Shown here in pieces: positions 37,733 through 49,725 of a stretch of 64,000 nucleotides of DNA. Position numbers and translations under genes: made by a program. Source of the DNA: Edaphobacter flagellatus (GTDB taxonomy: Bacteria; Acidobacteriota; Terriglobia; Terriglobales; Acidobacteriaceae); the NCBI RefSeq assembly GCF_025264665.1, contig NZ_CP073697.1, forward strand, positions 4,381,628 to 4,445,627, given 5' to 3'. Numbering within the stretch: the first letter of the stretch is position 1; each line of letters starts with the position of its first letter. The notes beneath the pieces were generated by a model. That model was not told the DNA's origin, did no database searches, and worked only from the letters and a program-made list of their open reading frames with translations.

Positions 37733-37956
37733 GTATTAAGAATAACTTGAGAGCGATTCGCTTTGTTTGCGGATGAGCTGTGGGGCGCATAAGAGCAGGG
37801 TTGCAGTCCAAATGAATGCAAGAAGATAGCGGGTTTGCGGATGAGGGTGTCTTGGAAGAGTCCCCTGGAGATTACACTTTAATGTGGGTAGGCATCTAAG
37901 GGAAAACCGGCCTTTCATTGATTTGGCTCCGTTGCAGCAAGAAAGCAGGAGAGGTG

Positions 37957-39420
37957 TTGGAAAAAGTTCTAATAGTCGAAGACGAGATTCATGCGCGTAC
38001 CGGTCTGACCGAGCTGATCGAGAGCTGGGGATACACGGCAGAAGGCGCGGCAGATGGGGTAGAGGGGCTGGAGAAGGTAATCTCCTGGAAGCCCGCGATC
38101 GTGGTAACCGATCTGAAGATGCCCCGGATGGATGGGATGGAGCTGCTGGGCCGGATCGCCGAGCTTCCGGATCGTGTGGCCGTGGTGATGATGACGGCGC
38201 AGGGCTCGATTGAGTCGGCGGTCGAGGCCATGCGGCTGGGGGCGTATGACTACGTACCCAAGCCGGTAGAGCCGATGCGTCTGCGGACGATTCTGCAGAA
38301 CGCAAGCCTGCAGCACGATACGGATATCGACACGGAGTTTGAGGCGAAGAAGCGCAGGCAGCGCGATACAGGCATGCTGGGTCCGCTGGTGGGTACGTCG
38401 CAGAAGATGAAGTCGATCTTCTCGCTGATTGAGCGTGTGGCTCCCTCGAATGTGAGCGTTCTGGTGACGGGCGAGAGCGGGACCGGCAAAGAGTTGGTAG
38501 CGCGGGCGCTGCATGAACTCAGCTCCCGGCGCAATAAGCCGTTTGTGGCAGTGAACTGCGCTGCGATTCCTGAAACTCTGATTGAGAGCGAGATCTTCGG
38601 TCACGAGAAGGGGGCCTTTACCGGCGCATTGGAGCGCAGGGCAGGGTGCTTTGAGCTGGCCGAAGAGGGAACTCTGCTGCTGGACGAGATTGGCGAAATG
38701 CCGGCGCCGACGCAGGCCAAGCTGCTGCGTGTGCTGGAGGACAGGAAGCTGCGCCGGTTGGGTAGCAAAATGGAGACGCCTGTGGATGTTCGCGTTGTTG
38801 CCGCGACGAATAAGGACCCCGAGGCTGCTGTGGCATCGGGCGAGTTACGCGGCGATCTGTACTACCGACTGAATGTCTTCAATATTCAGATGCCTCCGCT
38901 GCGCGATCACACCGAAGATATTGAAGCGATTGCCAAGAAGATGATCACCGACATGAACGATCGGCACAACTGCACGGTGACGGGGATCAAGGACAGCCTG
39001 CTGAAGAAGCTTGAGAGCTACATGTGGCCAGGCAATGTTCGCGAGCTTCGCAATACGATCGAGCGTGCGACGATTCTGGCAGGATCGGGACAGCTGGGCC
39101 TGGAGCATCTGCCACCTCATTTTGGGGAGCCGGGGTTTGCTCCGGTGCTGACGAAGAGCGGCCGTTTTGCGGTGCCGGAGAGTATCTCGGACAGTGGAAC
39201 AGTGCGTTTGAGTGCAGTGGACAAGTATCTGGAGGACCAGAATACGGTTCGCGTCGAGGTTGGAACAACGGTGGATGAGGCGGAGCGTCAGCTGATTCTG
39301 AAGACGCTGATGTCGACCCACAACAACAAGACCAAGGCGGCAGAGATACTTGGAATCAGTTCGAAGACACTGCAGAACAAGCTGAAGGAATACTCGAATA
39401 ATTCTGCTCTGGTGGAATAG
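37957..39420 (+). CDS. NtrC-family sigma-54-dependent response regulator
   Basis: A 487-residue activator with a receiver domain (Asp52 in VTDLKMPRMDG), an AAA+ domain (Walker A GESGTGKE at 172-179, the sigma-54 contact loop GAFTGA at 219-224, Walker B LLLDEIGEM) and a C-terminal Fis-type helix-turn-helix (NNKTKAAEILGISSKTLQNK). It switches on sigma-54 promoters when phosphorylated. No ATG fits: TTG at 37957 has AGGAG five bases upstream and puts the frame at MEKVLIVEDE. The histidine kinase gene begins two bases after its stop and is the likely phosphodonor. Confidence 0.93.
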   Translation: MEKVLIVEDEIHARTGLTELIESWGYTAEGAADGVEGLEKVISWKPAIVVTDLKMPRMDGMELLGRIAELPDRVAVVMMTAQGSIESAVEAMRLGAYDYVPKPVEPMRLRTILQNASLQHDTDIDTEFEAKKRRQRDTGMLGPLVGTSQKMKSIFSLIERVAPSNVSVLVTGESGTGKELVARALHELSSRRNKPFVAVNCAAIPETLIESEIFGHEKGAFTGALERRAGCFELAEEGTLLLDEIGEMPAPTQAKLLRVLEDRKLRRLGSKMETPVDVRVVAATNKDPEAAVASGELRGDLYYRLNVFNIQMPPLRDHTEDIEAIAKKMITDMNDRHNCTVTGIKDSLLKKLESYMWPGNVRELRNTIERATILAGSGQLGLEHLPPHFGEPGFAPVLTKSGRFAVPESISDSGTVRLSAVDKYLEDQNTVRVEVGTTVDEAERQLILKTLMSTHNNKTKAAEILGISSKTLQNKLKEYSNNSALVE

Positions 39421-39422
39421 CA

Positions 39423-41357
39423 ATGCGCCTGAAGACGAAGCTGGTGGTATCGGCTACCGGGCTTACGTTTGCGATCGTAGTGGTGCTGTCGACTCTGTTT
39501 GTAGGTGAACTGCTGAGGCAGAGGATCGAACAGACGGCGGCCGCTAACGATGTGCTGGCGCATGAGGTTGTGCTGATGACGCGGCAGGCCGTAGAGACGG
39601 GCCTGCGCGCGAATCCGCCATCGAACCAAACCGAAGAGGCGCTGAACAATGCAGTCAAGGATGCGCTGCTGAACCATCTGCCGTTGAGCGACGTGATGAA
39701 TGCGATTATTCGCTACTCGCCAACAGTGCAGGATGTGAGCGTCGTGGATGCGCATGGCACGATCCTCGTCAGCACGGACCCGGATACAGTGAATCAGCCA
39801 ATAGGTTCGAGGAGCAGCCTGGAGAAGCTGCAGACCGGGAGCATCGCTTATCAGATACGACAGGTCTTCGGAAAGCCGCATGTCCTGGATACGGTGCAGA
39901 CGCTGGACAGAAATCAGCAGCCGTTTCTGGTGGTTCATGTCGGCGTGCGTTCGACGTTTTTGAAGAATGCGTATGAGCCCTGGCTGCGTGCGGCGGCGTT
40001 GTTCGCATTGCTGGCGGCACTGGCGGCGATGATGTTTGCCGCCCTGCTGGCGAATCTGGCCCTACAACCGATTGAGCAGATTTCTAAGCAGCTGGAGAAG
40101 CTGGCTCCTACCGATAGCGAAAGTACGGCGCAGCCGTCTCCAAAGAGCGGAGACAGCGATGCGATGCTGCGTGTCTCGCAGACGATTGATCGTCTGGGCG
40201 AACAGATGCGTACGAAAGAGGCTGGCTACACGGCGCTGCAGGCCAACCTGAATCAGATGCTCGATACACTGCGCGACGGCGTGCTGATGTTTACGTCAGA
40301 CCATCGCGCCGTGATGGTGTCGGATGCGGTCGCATATTTCCTGAATCGGTCAGAGGGCGAGCTCGTCGGCAAGCAGCTGGAGGAGATCTTCGAGCCAGAT
40401 ACTGCTCTGGGTGCAGCGGTGTTGAATGCTTTTGCCAGCGGCCATCAGGTGAGTGCAGAGACGGTGACGCTGGAAGACGATCGCCAGGTCCAGATTTCGC
40501 TGGACAGGATCGATGATGGTCTGGGCGGCGGCAATATGGGAACGCTGCTGACGCTGCGTGATATCGAGTCGATGATGCAGCTGGGACAGGAGCTGGAGAT
40601 TGCCCGTCGTCTTGCTGCGATCGGAAGACTGACGGCCGGCGTGGGCCACGAGGTAAAGAACCCGATCAATGCGATGGTGGTGCATCTGGAGCTGCTGCGC
40701 AGCAAGCTGGCAGCTGCGGGGCCGGAGGTTTCTGGCGCACAGCGGCACGTGGATATTCTTGCCAACGAGATGCAGCGGTTGGATCGCGTGGTGCAGACGC
40801 TCGCAGATTTTTCGCGGCCGATGGAATTGACGCTGCGTGAGCAGGATCTGCGCAAAGTAATCAGCGGGGTTGTGGAGCTTGCTGCAGCCGAGATGCAGGA
40901 GAACGGGGTTCGTGTGGCCGTCGATACGCCACGCGAGCCATTGATGGTGCGCATCGATGCGGAGCTGGTGCGGCAGGCATTGTTGAATCTTCTGTTGAAT
41001 GCGATGCAGGCGATGCCGGATGGCGGCACGGTACGCATTACAATCCATCGTGACCATCAATTTGCTGTCGTGGAGATAGCAGACGAAGGCGTCGGTATCG
41101 CGGCGGATGTTCTGCCGCGCATCTTTGAACTTTATTTCACAACCAAAGCGAAGGGCAGCGGCATCGGTCTGGCGCTGACTTACCGTATCCTTCAAATACA
41201 CGGTGGCGCGTTGGATGTACGGTCCAATCCCGACCCTGCTGCACCGGATCGGGGAACGACGTTTACGCTGCGACTGCCGATGGCGGCAGGAACGTCAGCA
41301 GAGACACGGAAGGCCGCGACTGGAACCAGCCGCAGAGCCGTAGGAGAGCACGTTTAA
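39423..41357 (+). CDS. Membrane sensor histidine kinase (NtrY/ZraS-like)
   Basis: A 644-residue kinase. Two membrane segments (about 8-30 and 190-214) bracket a periplasmic sensor region with a PAS-like fold (DVSVVDAHGTILVSTDP). A HAMP linker, a cytoplasmic PAS domain (about 270-385), the dimerisation helix with His409 (AGVGHEVKNPI) and an ATPase domain with LLNLLLNAMQAMPDG, DEGVGI and KGSGIGLALTY follow. It is transcribed with the NtrC-type regulator and overlaps the next gene by one base (TAATG). The sensed signal is unknown. Confidence 0.93.
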   Translation: MRLKTKLVVSATGLTFAIVVVLSTLFVGELLRQRIEQTAAANDVLAHEVVLMTRQAVETGLRANPPSNQTEEALNNAVKDALLNHLPLSDVMNAIIRYSPTVQDVSVVDAHGTILVSTDPDTVNQPIGSRSSLEKLQTGSIAYQIRQVFGKPHVLDTVQTLDRNQQPFLVVHVGVRSTFLKNAYEPWLRAAALFALLAALAAMMFAALLANLALQPIEQISKQLEKLAPTDSESTAQPSPKSGDSDAMLRVSQTIDRLGEQMRTKEAGYTALQANLNQMLDTLRDGVLMFTSDHRAVMVSDAVAYFLNRSEGELVGKQLEEIFEPDTALGAAVLNAFASGHQVSAETVTLEDDRQVQISLDRIDDGLGGGNMGTLLTLRDIESMMQLGQELEIARRLAAIGRLTAGVGHEVKNPINAMVVHLELLRSKLAAAGPEVSGAQRHVDILANEMQRLDRVVQTLADFSRPMELTLREQDLRKVISGVVELAAAEMQENGVRVAVDTPREPLMVRIDAELVRQALLNLLLNAMQAMPDGGTVRITIHRDHQFAVVEIADEGVGIAADVLPRIFELYFTTKAKGSGIGLALTYRILQIHGGALDVRSNPDPAAPDRGTTFTLRLPMAAGTSAETRKAATGTSRRAVGEHV

Positions 41358-41923
41358 TGCAGCACGGCACGAAATTTCGAGGAATGCCAGCCATCGCGGT
41401 CTGCGCAGGCCTGTTGCTGGGAGTAACCGGCTGCCGTCATAAGACGGTGGCTCCGCCGTTGCCGCAGATTACCCAGCCGGTCAATCTGGATACGCCTGTC
41501 GATCCGGACAAGCCAAAGATGATTGAGCCTGTGGAAGTGAAACTGCCGCCGGTGCCGACAGCTTCGGCGATGGGGAAGATTAAGCGCGAGCGGCGTAAGA
41601 AGCCGCAGCAGATCGTGGTTGCGCCTCCACCGCCAGCTCCTACGGAGACGGCAGCAGCACCGGCTGTTGCGATTGGCGCATTGTCTTCAGGAGGCGATGC
41701 CAGCCCGAGAGCTGCGCAGGACGCGGCAGGTCTGATTGCAGCCAACGAGCGACGCCTGAATGCTCTTTCGGCACAAAAAGTGGAAGAGCAGAAGGCGCAG
41801 ATCAGCAAGGTAAGAAATTTTCAGAAGCAGGCGCAGGATGCGTTGAGTTCAAACGATACCGAGGGCGCCAAGACTCTGGCGACGAAGGCGAAGCTGCTGC
41901 TGGACGATATCGAGAAGATGTAA
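41357..41923 (+). CDS. Hypothetical lipoprotein of the sigma-54 two-component operon
   Basis: A 188-residue lipoprotein of unknown function. The signal ends LLGVTGC, followed by a Pro-rich stretch (about 30-105) and a C-terminal helix rich in Ala, Gln and Lys (LIAANERRLNALSAQKVEEQ onward) that may form a coiled coil. The start shares a base with the kinase stop, so it is coupled to it and could be a periplasmic accessory to the sensor or a target structural protein. A terminator follows directly. Confidence 0.75.
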   Translation: MQHGTKFRGMPAIAVCAGLLLGVTGCRHKTVAPPLPQITQPVNLDTPVDPDKPKMIEPVEVKLPPVPTASAMGKIKRERRKKPQQIVVAPPPPAPTETAAAPAVAIGALSSGGDASPRAAQDAAGLIAANERRLNALSAQKVEEQKAQISKVRNFQKQAQDALSSNDTEGAKTLATKAKLLLDDIEKM

Positions 41924-41935
41924 AGTTTGCAAAAC

Positions 41936-41972
41936 AGAAGCGGCAGAACATTTGTTCTGCCGCTTTCTTGTT
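41936..41972. terminator. Bidirectional terminator between the lipoprotein gene and secA
   Basis: AAGCGGCAGAAC (41938-41949) pairs perfectly with GTTCTGCCGCTT (41954-41965). It is followed by TCTTGTTG and preceded by AAAACAG, so it can serve both convergent genes. Confidence 0.9.
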
Positions 41973-41988
41973 GTGATCCATCTGGCAT

Positions 41989-45054
<3,066 letters not shown>

Positions 45055-45233
45055 AACCTGTGTCCTTCATGGGGGCGCATTTCCACCCGATACCAGTGTA
45101 AATGGTTCTGGTGCACGTTGGGGCGAGGAGGGGTGCGCCGGGCGGAATCGTTGCGCTGAGCATTTCAGCAGCAGCGCGGCTGACACCTGACGGTGATCTC
45201 GGCTACTCTCGGTGATAGAGGAGAATTTTACAG
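45055..45233. other. Divergent promoter region between secA and the exported RidA gene
   Basis: About 180 bases without a gene. Near its right end AGAGGAGAATTTTACAG supplies the ribosome site for the RidA gene. No further element was recognised. Confidence 0.4.
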
Positions 45234-45737
45234 ATGCGGAAGATCCTTTTGTCGGCAGCACTGATTGCAGCAACGATGAGCTCAGCGGCGTTCGCGCAGA
45301 GCGGAGCGGTGAAGCGGGTTGGCGATGCGAAGTCGCTGTTCAGCTCGGCCGTGTGGGTAGGAGATACGTTGTATCTGTCGGGTACGATGGCCCCCGTGGA
45401 CTACCAACCAGACAAGGCCAAGGGAACGCCTGCCGGATACAACGGCGATACGAAAGCCCAGGCGATCGGCGCACTGAAAGCGATTGAGAAGCAGTTGCAG
45501 TCGCAGGGTCTTGGGCTTGGAGACATCGTCCAGATGCAGGCCTACCTGACGGGCGACCCTGCGAAGGGCGGAGAGATGGACGTGGAAGGCTGGAATGAGG
45601 CTTACAAGCAGTTCTTCGGCACGGCCGAGCAGCCCAATAAGCCGGTCCGGGCCACGGTGCAGGTTGCCAAGCTGGTGCTGCCTACCGGCCGCATCGAGAT
45701 CATGGTGATTGCTGCAAAGCCGCATTCAGCAAAGTAA
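45234..45737 (+). CDS. Exported RidA (YjgF/YER057c/UK114) family protein
   Basis: A 167-residue RidA-fold protein with a signal peptide (KILLSAALIAATMSSAAFAQ), which most cytoplasmic RidA proteins lack. The fold signatures include SSAVWVGDTLYLSGT, the central helices ALKAIEKQLQSQGL, and the C-terminal PVRATVQVAKLVLP, where the Arg usually holds the imine substrate. Canonical RidA hydrolyses reactive enamines from PLP enzymes; an exported form must have another job. AGGAG is upstream of the ATG. A terminator follows that overlaps the next gene's end. Confidence 0.88.
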   Translation: MRKILLSAALIAATMSSAAFAQSGAVKRVGDAKSLFSSAVWVGDTLYLSGTMAPVDYQPDKAKGTPAGYNGDTKAQAIGALKAIEKQLQSQGLGLGDIVQMQAYLTGDPAKGGEMDVEGWNEAYKQFFGTAEQPNKPVRATVQVAKLVLPTGRIEIMVIAAKPHSAK

Positions 45738-45754
45738 GCCAGCGAGTCAAGCAA

Positions 45755-45790
45755 AGATGGGCGGCCCTTAGTGGCCGCCCATTTGTTCTG
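45755..45790. terminator. Terminator overlapping the 3' end of the exporter gene
   Basis: ATGGGCGGCC (45757-45766) pairs with GGCCGCCCAT (45773-45782) around six bases, followed by TTGTTCT. The right arm encodes the last residues of the exporter on the other strand, so it can end the RidA transcript from the plus side. Confidence 0.8.
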
Positions 45791-47381
45791 GATCGGGTTT
45801 TGCGCGTTTTTCCGGCAGGCGCATCACGAAGGGAAGCGGCACCAGACAAAGGATGATAACGGAGAGCACGAAGAAGGCATTTTTGTAACTCAGCATGGAT
45901 GCCTGGCGAAGCATCTCCTGGTAGGCGCGGCCGACGGCGAGTTGCGAGGCAGCCGCCGCGGAGACGCCTTGTGTGATGAGATGTTGCCTGACCGCGTCAA
46001 TGTAGAGACGGAACTGGGGACTTCCTTGAATAACATTCGCGGCCAGAGCTGACTGATGAACCTGTGCCGTGCGGGCGATGAAGGTCGTCAACAACGCAGT
46101 GCCTACGCTGCCGCCAAGGTTGCGGGCAAAGTTCGAAAGACTGGAGATCTGGTTCGTCTTGTTGGCTGGAACGCCCACGTAGTTCAGTGTGCTGATAGGA
46201 ATAAAGATGAATGGCAGCCCAACGACCTGCAACATGCGCCATAAAGTGACGGTGCCGTAGCTGGTATTCAGGTCAAGGCGCGTGAGGTTGTAGATGCCCA
46301 CAGCCGTTGCGACGTAGCCGAGCGCGACCATCACGCGCGGATCGCCTTTGCCCAGCGTGCGCCCGGCGACGGCCATCATGATCATCATGACGAAGCCTGC
46401 TGGCGAAAGCACCATGCCTGCGCGTTCGGCGGTATAGCCCAGAAGCACTTGAAGGTACTGCGGAATGAGCACGGTCGAACCGAACAGCACCATGCCCAGA
46501 ATGAGCTGCAGGAAGACCGCAGTGCCGAAGTTGCGGTTCTTAAGCAATTTGAGATCGACGATGGGGTGGGAGTGGTTCCACTCCCAGATGGCGAAGACGA
46601 TGAGGAGCACAGCCGCAAGTGAGGCGAAGGTGACGATCATCGGCGAGCCAAACCAATCCTTCTCCTGACCTTTGTCGAGCGTGAACTCAAGAAAGCCGAC
46701 GCCTGCTGCGACGAGGCCAAGGCCGAAGAAGTCCACTTTCTCGTTGCGTGCCTCTTTCATGCGAGCCTTCAGGTGCGGCGGGTCTTCCACCATGCGGTTC
46801 GATAGATAGAGCGAGAGCAGGCCGATAGGAAGGTTGATGAAGAAGATCCAGTGCCAGTTGAAGTTGTCGGTAATCCAGCCACCGAGCGTTGGCCCGATAG
46901 CGGGAGCGACGACGACGGCCATGCCATAAACGGCGAAGGCCTGCCCGCGCTTCTCGATAGGGAAAGTGTCGGCGAGGATGGCCTGTTCGCTGGGAGCGAG
47001 TCCGCCTCCGCCAGCGCCTTGTAGAATGCGCGCAAAGACGAGGAAGGGAAGCGATTGTGCGACGCCGCAGAGCAGCGAGCAGACGGTAAAGAGCAGCACG
47101 CAGCTCATGTAGAAGCGCTTGCGCCCGAAACGGTTCGACAGCCAGCCTGAGATGGGAAGCACGATAGCGCTGGAGACCAGATAGCTGGTCAGCACCCACG
47201 TCGCTTCCTCCTGGCTGGCACCAAGCGTTCCCGCAATGTGAGGAAGCGCAACGTTGGCGATGGAGGTATCGAGAACCTCCATGAAGGTGGCAAGCGTCAC
47301 CGTCAGCGCCACAGCCCAGGGATTATGGCTGGGCTTCCAGAGAGCTGGAGTGAGCGCCGGGGATGTTGCCGTCGATGCCAT
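45768..47381 (-). CDS. MFS drug exporter, DHA2/EmrB family
   Basis: A 537-residue inner-membrane proton antiporter with 14 hydrophobic segments. TATFMEVLDTSIANVALPHI carries the family hallmark in its first segment, GWLSNRFGRKRFY the motif A loop, and GAGGGGLAPSEQAIL motif C. Such pumps expel hydrophobic drugs, usually with an EmrA-like adaptor, which is absent here. The ATG at 47381 has AGGAG six bases upstream and lies within a double operator, so the divergent MarR protein 33 bases away should control it. Confidence 0.92.
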   Translation of the reverse strand: MASTATSPALTPALWKPSHNPWAVALTVTLATFMEVLDTSIANVALPHIAGTLGASQEEATWVLTSYLVSSAIVLPISGWLSNRFGRKRFYMSCVLLFTVCSLLCGVAQSLPFLVFARILQGAGGGGLAPSEQAILADTFPIEKRGQAFAVYGMAVVVAPAIGPTLGGWITDNFNWHWIFFINLPIGLLSLYLSNRMVEDPPHLKARMKEARNEKVDFFGLGLVAAGVGFLEFTLDKGQEKDWFGSPMIVTFASLAAVLLIVFAIWEWNHSHPIVDLKLLKNRNFGTAVFLQLILGMVLFGSTVLIPQYLQVLLGYTAERAGMVLSPAGFVMMIMMAVAGRTLGKGDPRVMVALGYVATAVGIYNLTRLDLNTSYGTVTLWRMLQVVGLPFIFIPISTLNYVGVPANKTNQISSLSNFARNLGGSVGTALLTTFIARTAQVHQSALAANVIQGSPQFRLYIDAVRQHLITQGVSAAAASQLAVGRAYQEMLRQASMLSYKNAFFVLSVIILCLVPLPFVMRLPEKRAKPDPEQMGGH

Positions 47382-47417
47382 ATCAGTCTCCTGATATGAT
47401 ATCAGGAGACTGATATG
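47379..47417. promoter_or_regulatory. Double MarR operator containing both start codons
   Basis: The 39 bases form a perfect palindrome around position 47398, with 19-base arms. Each arm is itself a dyad: ATATCAG-TCTC-CTGATAT (47380-47397) and ATATCAG-GAGA-CTGATAT (47399-47416), the size of a MarR site. The two ATGs and both AGGAG ribosome sites lie inside, so a bound repressor would cover promoters or starts of both divergent genes. Confidence 0.9.
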
Positions 47418-47870
47418 GTTGCTGGAAAAACAAAACGTCAGACGGAGACTCGATCGGCTGCGCAAAAGATGAAGCGCATCCTCATCCACCTTCGCGGGCA
47501 GATGGATGAGCAGCTCCGTCCGCAGGGTGTCACCATAGCCCAGTTGCAGATGCTGAAGATGATCCAGAAGGAACCAGGCGTCTCAGGGGCTGGTTTGGCG
47601 CGGGCCTGTTTCATCACGCCGCAGTCGGCTCAGGCGTTGCTGAAGAGCCTTGAAGAGGATGGCTGGATCAGGCGCGAGAAGGATAAGGTCAACGATCGCA
47701 TTCGCATCGCGAGCATTACGCCGAGTGGAGAGAAGCTGCTTGCAGAGGCGGAGAGCGCCGCTCTCGTCATTGAAAACAAAATCTGGCGCGGTATCCCGGA
47801 TAGTTCAGTAAAAACGTTGAATGAAATTCTGGCGCAGTGTCTTGAGAATCTGGGTCTTGATGCCGAGTAG
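47415..47870 (+). CDS. MarR-family transcriptional regulator
   Basis: A 151-residue winged-helix dimer. The N-terminal helices start at about residue 15 (AAQKMKRILIHL), the DNA-recognition part is GVSGAGLARACFITPQSAQALL, and the wing is REKDKVNDRIRIASITPSG. It is divergent from the EmrB-type exporter with 33 bases between the start codons, all of which are operator. The standard model is repression of both genes, relieved by a phenolic or drug ligand. The next gene on the other strand ends 12 bases on. Confidence 0.93.
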   Translation: MVAGKTKRQTETRSAAQKMKRILIHLRGQMDEQLRPQGVTIAQLQMLKMIQKEPGVSGAGLARACFITPQSAQALLKSLEEDGWIRREKDKVNDRIRIASITPSGEKLLAEAESAALVIENKIWRGIPDSSVKTLNEILAQCLENLGLDAE

Positions 47871-47881
47871 CTATGCTCTGG

Positions 47882-48652
47882 CTATTTGGCGTTATGAAAG
47901 ATTGCCTGATTGATATCGGGCCAGAATTCCTTGAAGACGAAGGTTCCGGCATCGATTCCGATATTCAATCCCCAGCGCTGCGCAGTATTGCCGAACGTGC
48001 GCTGGCTTTGCGGATAGTACAGATTGGAGAGGCCAGCGGCGGCTCCTGAGCCGATCACCTCGCCGGCATTAAAGGTTGGCTTACCGCTGTCGGAGCGAGT
48101 CACCACAACGCGCTCCAGCGAATATTTCGTCCGCTTGAGAAAGCCTCCATTCCCAAGCGTGTAGTAGCGCGTATCTTCATGCGCAATGGCCGGAACGATG
48201 AATTCTACCGCGTAGTTCTCGATGGTCTGATCGACGAAGGCATGCCAGTAGTAGCGACCGTAAGCCGCGCCGCCCGAGTGAAACTCCGGCACCGAGTTGA
48301 CCCCAAGCGAATAGCCCGCGAGTACAGATGGAAGGACAAAAGAGGAGTAGTCGAAGCTGTCCTGCGATGCCGTAATGAACTTCTCTTTAACCGATTGAGG
48401 CGGCAGCTTTGTATTGGCACTCACGGCGCGGAAGTTGGGAATAATGCCAAGGATGCGTTTGGTCTGCTGACCATCCTGTACCTGGCCATTATCGGGACCG
48501 GTGGACTGACCAGGAAGAGCCCCGGCTGGGCTGACACCCGGAGCATCGGGCAAAGTGGCCATCGCGAGATTCTGCGCGTGCAGACGGGCTTGACTGAGAC
48601 AAAGACTAAGTACGACACCGGCCAGGAGCGCGAAGCGCAGAGGTTTATTCAT
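47882..48652 (-). CDS. Acidobacterial exported protein of unknown function
   Basis: A 256-residue protein with a signal peptide (LLAGVVLSLCLSQARLHAQ) and a Pro/Gly-rich linker. The C-terminal 170 residues have repeated Gly/aromatic segments such as GGAAYGRYYWHAFVDQ, IAHEDTRYYTLGNGG and AAAGLSNLYYPQ, but no membrane segment long enough for an inner-membrane protein. I recall such proteins in several copies in acidobacterial genomes without a known role; an outer-membrane link is possible. The ATG at 48652 starts the signal. It converges on the MarR gene. Confidence 0.65.
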   Translation of the reverse strand: MNKPLRFALLAGVVLSLCLSQARLHAQNLAMATLPDAPGVSPAGALPGQSTGPDNGQVQDGQQTKRILGIIPNFRAVSANTKLPPQSVKEKFITASQDSFDYSSFVLPSVLAGYSLGVNSVPEFHSGGAAYGRYYWHAFVDQTIENYAVEFIVPAIAHEDTRYYTLGNGGFLKRTKYSLERVVVTRSDSGKPTFNAGEVIGSGAAAGLSNLYYPQSQRTFGNTAQRWGLNIGIDAGTFVFKEFWPDINQAIFHNAK

Positions 48653-48741
48653 AGGGAAACACGCATCTGTATACATAGACGCTATAGTAGTGATGTTCGT
48701 TACGGCGCTTTGGTTTCATTTGTTCCGGTGCTTTTCGCGCG

Positions 48742-49518
48742 CTATGCCTTGATTGCCTTGAAGCGCAGCCTTACATAGTCAGCGATCCAATTGCCGTCGT
48801 GATCACGCAAAATAGGCTCGAGCAGAGCAACAGTGCGCGTGATCACCTTTGTCCGTTCGTCCGCCTCAATCTGCTGCAGTACACCGTTGCGGAAAGTCCT
48901 CAGCCACGCTTCCATGCCTTTGGAAAGCGGAGTCGGGCGCGGAATCAGCTCGATGCATTCGATTGTGAAACCGGCTTGTTCAAGCAGGCGGCGGTAAACC
49001 GCAGGCGAAGGATAGAAGGAGGCCGCAGCCGTCTCTGTATCGATGCCATAAGGTTCAAAGACGGCGGATAAGGCCGTGCGAATGGCGGCGATGTTGCCCT
49101 GGCCTCCCATCTCGGCGATGAAGCGGCCTCCGGGAGTAAGTGCTCGATAAATACAGCCAAGCAACGCAGGATGCCTATCCTGCGAAAGCCAATGCAGTGC
49201 GGCATTCGAAAAGACAGCCTCGAACTGTTGAGCGTAGAGAAGTGCATCCGCACTGTGCATCTCGACATCCAGCCCGCGCGCACGTGCAGCTTCGAGCATC
49301 GCCGGAGAATTGTCGACGCCTGTAACGATGGCCCCACTGGCTGCCAGCTGCGCGGTAAGAGCACCATCGCCGCAACCGATATCGAGGATGCGTTCTCCTG
49401 GCTGAGGATGCAGAAGGGCGACAACTTCCTTCGCAAGATCTGCAACGAAACGCCCGTTGATGGCATAGTCAGTCGTATTCCACTGTTGCGCGAGTGTCTT
49501 TGGCTCGAGGGTTTCCAT
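48742..49518 (-). CDS. SAM-dependent methyltransferase (Tam-like)
   Basis: A 258-residue class I methyltransferase. Motif I is ILDIGCGDGALTAQL, motif II the acidic GVDNSPAMLEAARARG, and FSNAALHWLSQDRHP with the later FIAEMGGQGN resembles trans-aconitate 2-methyltransferase. The ATG at 49518 matches the family start (TLAQQWNTTDYAINGRFV follows); the longer frame to 49617 does not. The true substrate is unknown; it could be any small acid or lipid precursor. Confidence 0.82.
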   Translation of the reverse strand: METLEPKTLAQQWNTTDYAINGRFVADLAKEVVALLHPQPGERILDIGCGDGALTAQLAASGAIVTGVDNSPAMLEAARARGLDVEMHSADALLYAQQFEAVFSNAALHWLSQDRHPALLGCIYRALTPGGRFIAEMGGQGNIAAIRTALSAVFEPYGIDTETAAASFYPSPAVYRRLLEQAGFTIECIELIPRPTPLSKGMEAWLRTFRNGVLQQIEADERTKVITRTVALLEPILRDHDGNWIADYVRLRFKAIKA

Positions 49519-49725
49519 ATTTCTATTATGGCGCGCCTGCAACGTCTCGAATTTATTCGTCATTCGGAAGCGATGATTGAGTGCTTCTGGAGTGATGACA
49601 CGCGGTATCCGCCGCAAGTCAAAGCAGATGCTAACAAGTGTTTTGATGAATTGCCGATAACTAAATCCAAGGTGATCTCAGCACTCAAATGAACGATAAA
49701 TTTATGACGCATCAGGCGCTCAAAC

